This document shows, piece after piece, positions 25,036 through 32,658 of a stretch of DNA of 64,000 bases (position 1 is the first letter of the stretch; the number at the start of each line of letters is the position of its first letter). The stretch lies in contig DATKSL010000022.1 of the NCBI GenBank assembly GCA_035531675.1, positions 12,817-76,816 on the forward strand, given 5' to 3'. The notes beneath the pieces were generated by a model. That model was given only the letters and a program-made list of their open reading frames with translations. It was not told the DNA's origin and did no database searches. Position numbers and translations under genes: made by a program. The DNA comes from JAJPIG01 sp035531675 (GTDB taxonomy: Bacteria; Desulfobacterota; Binatia; Binatales; Binataceae).

Positions 25036-25947
25036 ATGGCCGCGGCGGAGACATCGGCCCAGTTCATCGAGCGTTACGGCGCGGCGCTGGCCCAGGTCTA
25101 CGGTCGCAGTCGCGCCGATTCCTATCGGGTCGATCCGGAGACGCTGGCCGAGGCGCTCTATCGCGGGGCCTGCTCGCTGCCCGACGCCGGCATCGACGCG
25201 GTCGGGCGCTATCTCGCGAGCGTGTACGCCGAAGAGCTGGCGCTGGCCTGCGCACTGATCGCCGGCGATGGCGCGGCATGGGACGAGTTCATCACCCGTT
25301 ATCGGCCGATTCTGTACGGCGCGGCGCGTGCGATCGCGCACGATGAGCCGCGCGCCCGTGAGCTGGCCGATTCGCTATGGGCCGAACTCTACGGGATTCG
25401 CACCGACGCGGGCGCTCGCCGCCCGCTGCTTGCTTACTTTCACGGCCGCAGCTCGATCCGGACCTGGCTCCATGCCGTGCTCGCCCGTCGCTATATCGAT
25501 ATGCTGCGCGGTCAGCGGCGTGAGGAGCCGTTGGAGAACGTCGATCCGCGCGAGCTCGCGGTCGAGCCCGATCCGCCGAATCCGGAACAATCGCGCTATC
25601 TCAGCTTGATCGGCCGCGCACTGAACGACGCGCTGGGCGCGCTCAAGCCGCGCGACCGGCTGCGGCTCGCCTATCATTACGGCGACGGACTGACGCTCAA
25701 GGAGATCGGCGCGCTGATGGACGAGCGCGAATGGACGGTCTCGCGCCGCCTCAAGCGCAGCCGCGAGTCGATGCGCAAGCAGGTCGAGCGGACGCTGCGC
25801 GCGGCCGGTCTGGGTTCCGAACAGATCCGCCAGTGCTACGATTATGCGCTGGAGGGATGGTCGTTCGAGCTCAAGAGCGGCGCACCCGTCGCGCCGGCGG
25901 CGATGCAACAAAAGCCGGGCAGTGCGTTCAAAAGGATGAGGGAGTAA
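25036..25947 (+). CDS. ECF-like RNA polymerase sigma factor with long N-terminus
   Basis: A 303-residue sigma-70-family protein. Sigma 2 lies about 90-175 (DEFITRYRPILYGAARAI, then IRTWLHAVLARRYIDMLR). Sigma 4 lies about 195-260 (LKPRDRLRLAYHYGDGLTLKEIGALMDEREWTVSRRLKRSRESM) with its helix-turn-helix. About 85 residues precede sigma 2 and about 40 follow sigma 4, more than in ordinary ECF factors. The next gene encodes a zinc-finger anti-sigma protein with a six-base gap, the usual pairing. Target promoters are unknown; it may control the following membrane genes. Confidence 0.85.
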   Translation: MAAAETSAQFIERYGAALAQVYGRSRADSYRVDPETLAEALYRGACSLPDAGIDAVGRYLASVYAEELALACALIAGDGAAWDEFITRYRPILYGAARAIAHDEPRARELADSLWAELYGIRTDAGARRPLLAYFHGRSSIRTWLHAVLARRYIDMLRGQRREEPLENVDPRELAVEPDPPNPEQSRYLSLIGRALNDALGALKPRDRLRLAYHYGDGLTLKEIGALMDEREWTVSRRLKRSRESMRKQVERTLRAAGLGSEQIRQCYDYALEGWSFELKSGAPVAPAAMQQKPGSAFKRMRE

Positions 25948-25953
25948 ACGGAT

Positions 25954-27015
25954 TTGGCGCCCATCGACGGCATCGATGACCGTTTCGCAGCGTTGCTCGC
26001 CGAGCGTCTGCGCGCGCGCGCTGGCGAGCCGCGCGAACAGTGCCCCGAGGTGGCGCTAATCGCGGCCTACTGCGAGCGCTCGCTGCCACGCGACGAGCGC
26101 GACGCCGTCGAGCGCCATCTCGCCGGATGCGCTCCGTGTCGGGCCGAACTGAGCGCGATCGCACGCGCTGCAGGCGAGCTTGAAGCGGCGCGCGCCACGG
26201 AGCCGCGGCTCAGGCGATGGTGGTCGAGCACGCCGGTGGGATTGGCGGTGGCGGGCAGTATCGCCGTCATCGTGGCGATTGGGCTGGGGCGCGATTACTA
26301 CCATCAGGAAGCGTCGGAACCAGCGCGTCCCCCGATGATGCGCATGGCCGCCAACAGCCCACCTGCGGTTGCTGATCAAGCCGCGCAGCTCGCCGCCAAG
26401 CGCATCGCGCCCGCTAACGAACTGAACATGAGCAAGCGAGCGGAAGCGCCCGTCATCTCCGGCGGCGCAGCTACGGGGATGATGGCCCACGAGGCAGCCC
26501 GTCCGGCGCCGGCCGCGCCATCGCCACCAGCGAACGTGCTGCAGGCGCCGCAGCGGTCGCAGGAAATCGCCGGCGCGCCCGCGGGACCATCGGCGCAGGC
26601 GATGTCAGGTGCTGCTGCCGGCAGCGCGACCAGCAGCGCGAGCGTCCCGACCTTCGCCAAGCCCTGGCGGCATAGCACCGTGACCTCGGCCGACGGTTCA
26701 GTACGCTGGGAGTTTGGCACCGGAGGGATTATCGAGCGGCTTCTTAACGGCGGTTTGAAAACGACGCACGTGCCGGGTATCACGGTCGAGTTGCTGGCCG
26801 GCTCCGCGCCGTCATCCTCGGTATGCTGGATCGTCGGCCGCGCCGGCACGGTGCTGCGTACCATCGACGGCCTGCACTGGGAAAAAGTCAACTCGCCGAC
26901 TTCCGCCGACCTGGTCTCGGTCAGCGCGCAGAGCGCCGCCGCCGCCGTGGTTGCCGATCGTGATTCGCATCGTTATGCCACGCTCGATGGCGGCCAGAGC
27001 TGGCAAGCGCAGTAA
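25954..27015 (+). CDS. Membrane anti-sigma factor with zinc finger and YCF48-like end
   Basis: A 353-residue protein in four parts. The cytoplasmic zinc finger has Cys40, His55, Cys59 and Cys62 (HLAGCAPC) and would hold the sigma factor. A transmembrane segment is at about 92-110 (VGLAVAGSIAVIVAIGLG). A proline/alanine/methionine-rich linker follows, about 120-230. The outer domain resembles a YCF48/BNR beta-propeller blade (VCWIVGRAGTVLRTIDGLHWEKV, then DGGQSWQAQ). TTG 25954 has GGGAG about ten bases before it. The outer part may sense a ligand or a misassembled complex. Confidence 0.8.
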   Translation: MAPIDGIDDRFAALLAERLRARAGEPREQCPEVALIAAYCERSLPRDERDAVERHLAGCAPCRAELSAIARAAGELEAARATEPRLRRWWSSTPVGLAVAGSIAVIVAIGLGRDYYHQEASEPARPPMMRMAANSPPAVADQAAQLAAKRIAPANELNMSKRAEAPVISGGAATGMMAHEAARPAPAAPSPPANVLQAPQRSQEIAGAPAGPSAQAMSGAAAGSATSSASVPTFAKPWRHSTVTSADGSVRWEFGTGGIIERLLNGGLKTTHVPGITVELLAGSAPSSSVCWIVGRAGTVLRTIDGLHWEKVNSPTSADLVSVSAQSAAAAVVADRDSHRYATLDGGQSWQAQ

Positions 27016-27094
27016 TTCGTCTCCATAGCCGCCCCTCAAAAAAATCTGCAAGTAACCGTCCCCGCCGCGTTCAAAGAGACGAGGCCGGGTGACG

Positions 27095-28105
27095 ATGACT
27101 CCAGGTGCGGCGCGATCGACATCCTATCGGCGTAAGCTCTGGCCGCTCCAGGTGCCCGGCGACCCGCGGCTCGCGCAGTTGGTCGTACTCGGGACGATTC
27201 TCGCGTTAGGGGCGGGGCTGTATGATTTCGCACTCGATCCGCGCCAGATTCTGCTGACCTTTGCATCCGCCCTGATCGTTCAGGCGGCGACCGATCGGCT
27301 CGCCGGCCGCGAACACATCAACTACAAGAGCGCGCTTATCACCGCGCTCGGCATCGCGCTGCTGCTCCGCGCCGACACGCTGTGGGCCCATCCGCTCGCC
27401 GCCGCCGCCGCGATCGCTTCGAAGTCGCTGTTCCGCGCGCGCGGCAAGCATCTGTTCAACCCGTCCTGCTTTGGCGTGATCTTCGCGCTGGTCGCGCTGC
27501 CGGGCGTGTGGGCCTCGCCGGGGCAGTGGGGCGACGGCCCGCTGCTGGCCGGATGGATCGCGGTGGCGGGCACGATAATCGTGTCGCGCGCCTCGTGCAG
27601 CGATACCAGCGTCGGCTTCGTGCTGTGCTATGGCGGGGCGACGCTGGCGCGCGTGCTGTGGCTCGGTCAGCGCTTGGCCGTCCTGATCCATCGGATGGCG
27701 AGCGGGTCGCTGCTGCTGTTCGCCTTTTTCATGATTTCCGATCCGCGCACCTCGCCCGACGATTGGCGCGGCCGCCTGGCCCATTGCGCGACCGTCGCCG
27801 CGCTCGCATTCGTGCTCGGCTCTCATTTTTACGTCACCAACTCGCTGGTATGGGCGCTGTTCATTGCGGCTCCGGCCGTTGCGGTCTGGGACGCGATTTT
27901 TCCCGCGCCGCGATTCCAGTGGGAAGCGAAAGGAGAAAGCGATGATCTCGGAATTGAAACGTATCCTGATGGCGGCGCTGGCGATGACCCTGCTTGGCGC
28001 GCTCGCCTCGCCCCTCCCGGCGCGCGCGTTCTGCGGATTTTACGTGGGCAAGGCGAACGGCACGCTGCACAACCGCACGTCGAAGGTGGTGCTTGTCCAT
28101 CATGA
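27095..28105 (+). CDS. RnfD/NqrB-like membrane protein, orphan
   Basis: A 336-residue protein with about eight to nine transmembrane helices. Motifs shared with RnfD/NqrB are LFNPSCFGVIFAL, a GGATLARVLW segment similar to the SGAT flavin-attachment site, and FMISDPRTSP in place of FMATDPVTSP. Rnf complexes have six subunits, and no RnfA, B, C, E or G genes are near. It is therefore a stand-alone RnfD-like protein and may not pump ions. The last 54 codons are read across the start of the next gene (164-base overlap), and the natural end may be near PAPRFQW. A GTG two codons upstream is an alternative start. Confidence 0.72.
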   Translation: MTPGAARSTSYRRKLWPLQVPGDPRLAQLVVLGTILALGAGLYDFALDPRQILLTFASALIVQAATDRLAGREHINYKSALITALGIALLLRADTLWAHPLAAAAAIASKSLFRARGKHLFNPSCFGVIFALVALPGVWASPGQWGDGPLLAGWIAVAGTIIVSRASCSDTSVGFVLCYGGATLARVLWLGQRLAVLIHRMASGSLLLFAFFMISDPRTSPDDWRGRLAHCATVAALAFVLGSHFYVTNSLVWALFIAAPAVAVWDAIFPAPRFQWEAKGESDDLGIETYPDGGAGDDPAWRARLAPPGARVLRILRGQGERHAAQPHVEGGACPS

Positions 28106-29330
28106 GGACAAGACCGTCATCAGCATCATGAGCGATTACCAGGGCGACCTCGCGCAGTTCGCGATGGTGGTGCCGGTGCCGGTGGTCCTGCAACGCGGCC
28201 AGATCCATATCGGCGATGCCGCCGTAATCAGGCATCTCGAGGATTACAGCGCGCCGCGCCTGGTCGAATACGACGACCCGAATCCGTGCCAGATGTACTA
28301 TCCGCGCGCGATGACTGGTCCTGCCGCGGGCGCCCTAACAGCACAAAATGCCGCCAAGGCGACCGACTCGGCCAGGGCGCTGGGAGTGAAGATCGAAGCG
28401 CAGTACACGGTCGGCGAGTATGACATCGTGATTCTTTCGGCGCTGCAATCCGACGGGCTCCAGACCTGGCTGACCGAAAACGGCTACCGGATTCCGCCCG
28501 GCGCCGGCGCCGCGCTGGCGCCCTATATCCGCGACGGCATGAAATTCTTCGTCGCCAGGGTGAACCTGAAAGAGCAGGCAAAGACCGGACTCGATTACCT
28601 GCGCCCGATCCAGTTCGCCTTCGAATCGCCGAAATTCATGCTGCCGATCAGGCTCGGAATGGTAAACGCGGCGGGGCCGCAGGATTTAGTCATCTACCTG
28701 TTGACCGAGAACGGCCGGGTCGAGACCACCGACTACCGGACGATCGAGATGCCGACCGGCACCGACGTGCCGCAGTTCGTGCGCGACGACTTTGCAAAAA
28801 CCTACCAGGCGATTTTCGACCGCCAGGTGAAGCTCAACCAGATGCGCGGGGTCTTCACGGAATACGTCTGGAACATGAACTGGTGCGATCCCTGCGCCGC
28901 GCCGCCGCTCAGCCACGATGAACTGCGCGAGCTCGGGGTGTTCTGGCTCGACAATCGAAATTCTCCCATCAGTGGCGGGCCGCAGCCGATGTACCGGCGG
29001 CAGATGTTTATCGCGGCGCCCGCGGGGGTAATACTCACGCGGCTCCACGTCCGCTACTCCGCCGCGACCTTTCCAGAGGATCTCTCGTTCCAGGAGACCG
29101 GCGATAGCAACAACTTCCAGGTTCGCTACGTGCTCCATCGGCCGTGGGAGGGATCGCCGCAGCTCTGTCCAGCGGCGGCCAGCTACTTCCGCGAGCTCGA
29201 CGGTCGGCGCGCCACCGAAGCGCGCAACCTGGCCGATCTCACCGGCTGGGAGCTGGCGGATATAAGCCGTCGGATGGGTATCAGCTCGGTTACCCCGCCA
29301 TCGCCATGGTGGCAGAATCTCTGGCATTGA
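27942..29330 (+). CDS. DUF2330 exported protein
   Basis: A 462-residue protein with a signal peptide (MISELKRILMAALAMTLLGALASPLPARA) and the DUF2330 body: FCGFYVGKANGTLHN, VVLVHHEDKTVISIMSDYQG, FAMVVPVPV and PSPWW near the C-terminus. ATG 27942 follows AGGAG, so this start is firm. The N-terminal 54 codons overlap the tail of the RnfD-like gene in another frame. Several cysteines (about 31, 121, 305, 308 and 393) could form disulfides. The function of DUF2330 is not known; the context suggests an envelope protein working with the RnfD-like protein. Confidence 0.85.
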   Translation: MISELKRILMAALAMTLLGALASPLPARAFCGFYVGKANGTLHNRTSKVVLVHHEDKTVISIMSDYQGDLAQFAMVVPVPVVLQRGQIHIGDAAVIRHLEDYSAPRLVEYDDPNPCQMYYPRAMTGPAAGALTAQNAAKATDSARALGVKIEAQYTVGEYDIVILSALQSDGLQTWLTENGYRIPPGAGAALAPYIRDGMKFFVARVNLKEQAKTGLDYLRPIQFAFESPKFMLPIRLGMVNAAGPQDLVIYLLTENGRVETTDYRTIEMPTGTDVPQFVRDDFAKTYQAIFDRQVKLNQMRGVFTEYVWNMNWCDPCAAPPLSHDELRELGVFWLDNRNSPISGGPQPMYRRQMFIAAPAGVILTRLHVRYSAATFPEDLSFQETGDSNNFQVRYVLHRPWEGSPQLCPAAASYFRELDGRRATEARNLADLTGWELADISRRMGISSVTPPSPWWQNLWH

Positions 29331-29360
29331 TGGGCGCTAACGCGCTATGTATGGACTTCG

Positions 29361-30272
29361 GTGCACGCCTTTCGTACTTGGCGGCAGCAATGCGTGAGGG
29401 GGTGGAAGCGGCGTTCATGGCTGTTGATGGCCATGATGGGCCTGCCGTTGATGGCTGGCTGTGCGGCGCGCGCCGTTCCCCCGCCAGTTGCGCGCCCGGC
29501 CTGTGGGGTCGCGAATCTCGGTCAGCTCGGTACCAGCTCGATTCCGGTTGCGGTCAGCGATCGCAAGTCGCTGCTGAGCGTCGCCCAGGCGCTGGATTCG
29601 GCGGCGTCGCAGGTCAACCCCGATTCGCAACCGTTCGCCTTCGCAGTTCGCTTCGAGCATCCCTTGCTGGCGCGGAACGGAAAGGTTCCGGGCTTCGTGA
29701 TGAAGGGATCGTTCGACGGGCCGTGCGCGGCCAGCGCTTATCTGGCGCTCGGATGGGGCTACGCTCGGGGCGAGAGCGATCGGGCGTACGCCGCGAACCT
29801 GCCGTTCGATCCGCCACGCGATTGTTCCGCCAAGGCAACCGCCGTCCCATCGATCGAAGCGGTTTATACTCCGCCCAGCCCCGAGCCCGCCGCCGACCAT
29901 CCTGCGCTGCGCGGCTGGTCGATCGATTTCCCGCAGATCGGTGAGGTGCTGAAGAAGAATCGGGCCTGGTTCCGCGACGGCGTGGAGGCGCTCGAGGTGA
30001 CCACCGCGCACCGGCTCCGGCTCGATCGCAGCCGCTCGGTGGGCTGCGTGCGCACGCTTTACGATCGCAGCCGCGGCCATCGGCGGCTCGACGCGATCGA
30101 TGACTCACGCCCGGTGATCGAACTTATCGAGGCCGGCCGGCCGTCGAAGCGGGCTAATCTTGCGGGCTACTGCACGGCGGGCCATTACCTGGTCCTCGAT
30201 GCCGCCACGGGCGCGACCGTCGAGCGCGGCCGCTATCGACGTTGCGAATCCTTCGCTGCTGAGCGGATCTAG
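29361..30272 (+). CDS. Lipoprotein of unknown function
   Basis: A 303-residue protein with a lipoprotein signal: a basic start (MHAFRTWRQQCVRGWKRR), a hydrophobic run, and the lipobox LMAGC with Cys34. The mature part has several cysteines (about 48, 122, 154, 229, 272 and 294) and a proline-rich stretch near 175. GTG 29361 is the longest start; an internal GTG at 29394 may be the true one. It follows the DUF2330 gene by 30 bases, so it probably belongs to the same transcription unit. It matches no family I recognise. Confidence 0.65.
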   Translation: MHAFRTWRQQCVRGWKRRSWLLMAMMGLPLMAGCAARAVPPPVARPACGVANLGQLGTSSIPVAVSDRKSLLSVAQALDSAASQVNPDSQPFAFAVRFEHPLLARNGKVPGFVMKGSFDGPCAASAYLALGWGYARGESDRAYAANLPFDPPRDCSAKATAVPSIEAVYTPPSPEPAADHPALRGWSIDFPQIGEVLKKNRAWFRDGVEALEVTTAHRLRLDRSRSVGCVRTLYDRSRGHRRLDAIDDSRPVIELIEAGRPSKRANLAGYCTAGHYLVLDAATGATVERGRYRRCESFAAERI

Positions 30273-30562
30273 CCGTTCTCCGTGGCGAACTCGCGCTCGA
30301 TTTGAGTGGCCAGCGCGAAATCCTTCTCGGTCACGCCGCCCGCGCTGTGCGTCGAGCACGAAAAGGTCAGGCGCGAATAGTTGAACAGGATGTCCGGGTG
30401 ATGGTCGGCCGCCTCGGCGATCGGCGCGATGCGGTTGATGAATCCAATCGCCGCCATGAAGTCCTTGAAGCGGAACTGTTTGCTGATGGCACGGTCGCCG
30501 TAGGTCCATCCGGCCAGCGCGCCGAGCCGCGCCGAAATTTCCGCTGCGCTGAGCTTCGCCAT
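30269..30562 (-). CDS. phhB: Pterin-4a-carbinolamine dehydratase
   Basis: A 97-residue PCD that dehydrates 4a-hydroxytetrahydropterin after phenylalanine hydroxylation and keeps pterin cofactor in use. The active-site block is EADHHPDILFNYSRLTFSCST near 52-72, which holds the catalytic His pair, followed by GGVTEKDF. ATG 30562 has GGGAGGG upstream at about nine bases. Its last four bases overlap the end of the convergent lipoprotein gene. No phenylalanine hydroxylase gene is in the window. Confidence 0.93.
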   Translation of the reverse strand: MAKLSAAEISARLGALAGWTYGDRAISKQFRFKDFMAAIGFINRIAPIAEAADHHPDILFNYSRLTFSCSTHSAGGVTEKDFALATQIEREFATENG

Positions 30563-30688
30563 CGTGACCGCCCTCCCGGGAATCGCGCTTTCCGCTTCCA
30601 TACTAAGACCCAGGCGGACGATCTTAAAGCGCTGCGATTACGCGTCGCCGGCGCGCTGTGCTATGTCAGAGAGCCAGAGGCAGCGGCG

Positions 30689-31138
30689 ATGGCGAACAAG
30701 GTAGTCACCGACGAAGTCCGGGCTCAGATCGGAATCCAGGGCGAGGCCCGCACTTACGAAGTCGAGCGCGGCGCGATTCGCCGCTTTGCCGAGGCGGTAG
30801 GCGATCCCAATCCGCTTTTCAACGACGAGGTCGCGGCCCGCGACAGCCGCTTCGGGGGGATGATCGCGCCGCCGACCTTCTGCCGTTCGCTGGGCAGCGC
30901 GATACCGCAGGTCAAGCTCGACTTGCCGGGCTTCCGCGTGCTCGACGGCGGATCGGACTGGGAATATCGCGCGCCGATCCGGCCGGGCGACCGGATTACC
31001 GTGCAGTCCCGTATCGCCGATATCCGTGAGACCGCCGGGCGGCTCGGCCCGATGGTGTTCCTGGTCGTCGAGACCAGCTACACCAACCACTTCGGCCAGC
31101 TCTGCACGCGGCAGCGTTCGACGATAATCCGTTACTGA
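30689..31138 (+). CDS. MaoC-like dehydratase, HadA-type half
   Basis: A 149-residue hot-dog protein with the N-terminal-type MaoC features: RRFAEAVGDPNPLFNDEVAARDSRFGGMIAPPTF (about 34-67). It resembles the non-catalytic or substrate-binding partner of two-gene hydratases such as HadA/HadC. It is followed 16 bases later by a second MaoC gene, and the pair should form a heterodimer acting on an acyl-CoA or acyl-ACP. ATG 30689 has AGAGG about eight bases before it. Confidence 0.87.
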   Translation: MANKVVTDEVRAQIGIQGEARTYEVERGAIRRFAEAVGDPNPLFNDEVAARDSRFGGMIAPPTFCRSLGSAIPQVKLDLPGFRVLDGGSDWEYRAPIRPGDRITVQSRIADIRETAGRLGPMVFLVVETSYTNHFGQLCTRQRSTIIRY

Positions 31139-31154
31139 AGAGGTGCGAGCGACG

Positions 31155-31592
31155 ATGGCCAGGCAGCGCTATTTCGAAGACCTCGAGGTCGGTTCCGAAG
31201 TGCCGGCGCTCGAGAAGGATCCGACCACCCAGCAGCTCGTCAAGTACGCCGGCGCATCGGGCGACTTCTACCAGATTCATTACGACAAGGATTTTGCGAT
31301 CGCCAACAACCTCCCCGGCGTCATCCTCCACGGCGCGCTCAAAAACGGCTTCCTCGGCCAGCTGATGACCGATTTCGCCGGCGACGGCGGATGGCTCCGC
31401 AAACTTTCCGTCCAGTACCGCGGCATGGACGTGCCGGGGGTGAAGCTTGTCGCGCGCGGCAAGGTGGTCAAGAAATACGTCGAGGGCGGCGAGCATCTGG
31501 TCGATTGCGAAATCTGGATCGAGAACGCCAAGGGCGAGAAAACCACGCCCGGCTCGGCGACCGTCGTCCTGCCTTCGCGCAGCGCGTCCTGA
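31155..31592 (+). CDS. MaoC-like dehydratase, HadB-type half
   Basis: A 145-residue hot-dog protein. The hydratase motif is seen in AGASGDFYQIHYDKDFA (about 31-47), with the catalytic Asp and His, and HGALKNGFLGQLM follows. This is the catalytic partner type (HadB-like) for (R)-3-hydroxyacyl dehydration. ATG 31155 is preferred over GTG 31143. The gene is the middle member of a tight three-gene unit: MaoC, MaoC, ferritin-like protein. Confidence 0.88.
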   Translation: MARQRYFEDLEVGSEVPALEKDPTTQQLVKYAGASGDFYQIHYDKDFAIANNLPGVILHGALKNGFLGQLMTDFAGDGGWLRKLSVQYRGMDVPGVKLVARGKVVKKYVEGGEHLVDCEIWIENAKGEKTTPGSATVVLPSRSAS

Positions 31593-31602
31593 GGTTCTCA
31601 CG

Positions 31603-32361
31603 ATGCCCGTACGGCGGCAGTACGCGCCGGCTTCCGTGGAGTCCGAGGATATTCGCCTGGGACGGGTCGAGCTGCATTACACCAAGGTGCTGACGCGCCT
31701 GATGGCGGCGCACGCGCTGGCCGAGAAGCTGACCGCGGCCGGCTATGAACGGATGCTGGCGACGGTCGACGATCCGGAGCTGCGCCCGACGATCGAGAAG
31801 AACTTGGCCGAAGAGCGCCGCCACGCCCGACTGATCTACGACGCGCTGGCCGAAATCGGCGTCAGCGAAGCGCAGGCCGATCGGCTGATGGTCACGGTCG
31901 CAAAAAGTCCCTCGTTCGCCGCCCCGCGCTGGTTCGCCGAGCAGGCCCAGGGCGAACTCGACCTGGTGATGGGCAGTATCAGCCTCGATGCGACCGGGAT
32001 GCTGATGATCGGGGTCAACTATCGCGAGTCCAGCTACGCGCCGCATGCCCGTGCGTCCGAGGTGATTCTCGAAGAGGAGGCCGAGCACGAAAGCTTCGGC
32101 CTGGGCCAACTCGGCCGCGCCATCGAGCGCTTCGGCGCCGCGCGCGTGGCCGGGGCGCTGCGCGAATGGCTGCCGCGGGCGGTCAATTTCTTCGGTCCGC
32201 CGGGCAGCGGCTTCACTTTCGATTGTCTGACCTATGGACTGAAGGCGCGCGATAACCAGGAACTCGCTGAGCTTTTTCAGGCCCTGCTCGAGCGCCGCCT
32301 CGAACAGTTGGGGATGAAATTACCGGTCCTGACCGGTCGTTATCCGTACCAGATTGCCTGA
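31603..32361 (+). CDS. Ferritin-like di-iron protein (PaaA/PaaC-related)
   Basis: A 252-residue helical protein. Two metal-binding pairs are visible, E71xxH74 (EERRH) and E159xxH162 (EEAEH), the pattern of phenylacetyl-CoA epoxidase subunits and other ferritin-like carboxylate di-iron proteins. Further carboxylates in the first and third helices (Glu41 in LAEKL and Glu118 in GELD) may complete the site. ATG 31603 follows GAGG by nine bases. It is linked to the two MaoC genes, so a di-iron oxygenation step on a CoA thioester is plausible. A PaaB, D or E partner is not nearby. Confidence 0.72.
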   Translation: MPVRRQYAPASVESEDIRLGRVELHYTKVLTRLMAAHALAEKLTAAGYERMLATVDDPELRPTIEKNLAEERRHARLIYDALAEIGVSEAQADRLMVTVAKSPSFAAPRWFAEQAQGELDLVMGSISLDATGMLMIGVNYRESSYAPHARASEVILEEEAEHESFGLGQLGRAIERFGAARVAGALREWLPRAVNFFGPPGSGFTFDCLTYGLKARDNQELAELFQALLERRLEQLGMKLPVLTGRYPYQIA

Positions 32362-32390
32362 GCCGCGGACTCGCCGCCGCCCCGATCTAT

Positions 32391-32424
32391 CGCCATACCA
32401 GGCGTCGCGCCATACCGGGCGTCG
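32391..32424 (+). repeat. Tandem 17-base repeat
   Basis: Two consecutive copies, CGCCATACCAGGCGTCG (32391-32407) and CGCCATACCGGGCGTCG (32408-32424), differ at one base. They lie in the 297-base gap between the ferritin-like and HEAT-repeat genes. No gene is evident in the rest of that gap. Confidence 0.75.
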
Positions 32425-32658
32425 CTATGTGTGGCTACGTGCACCATGCGAGCCAGTGGCCGCGATCTCGCGGCCCTTGGCGGCGGCCTCGCGCGCAGTC
32501 TAAACTAGGGGATCGGCTTGCCGGGGGGATTCGCAAGCCTGTTTTTTGTTCAATGCCCGCCTGGCCGTATGAATTTTGATGCGCCGGGCCTCGTCATTAT
32601 TTTTTGAGGATCGAGGCGCGGACAGTTGAGGTCCGGCTCGGCTTCCGGAGGGAATTGG

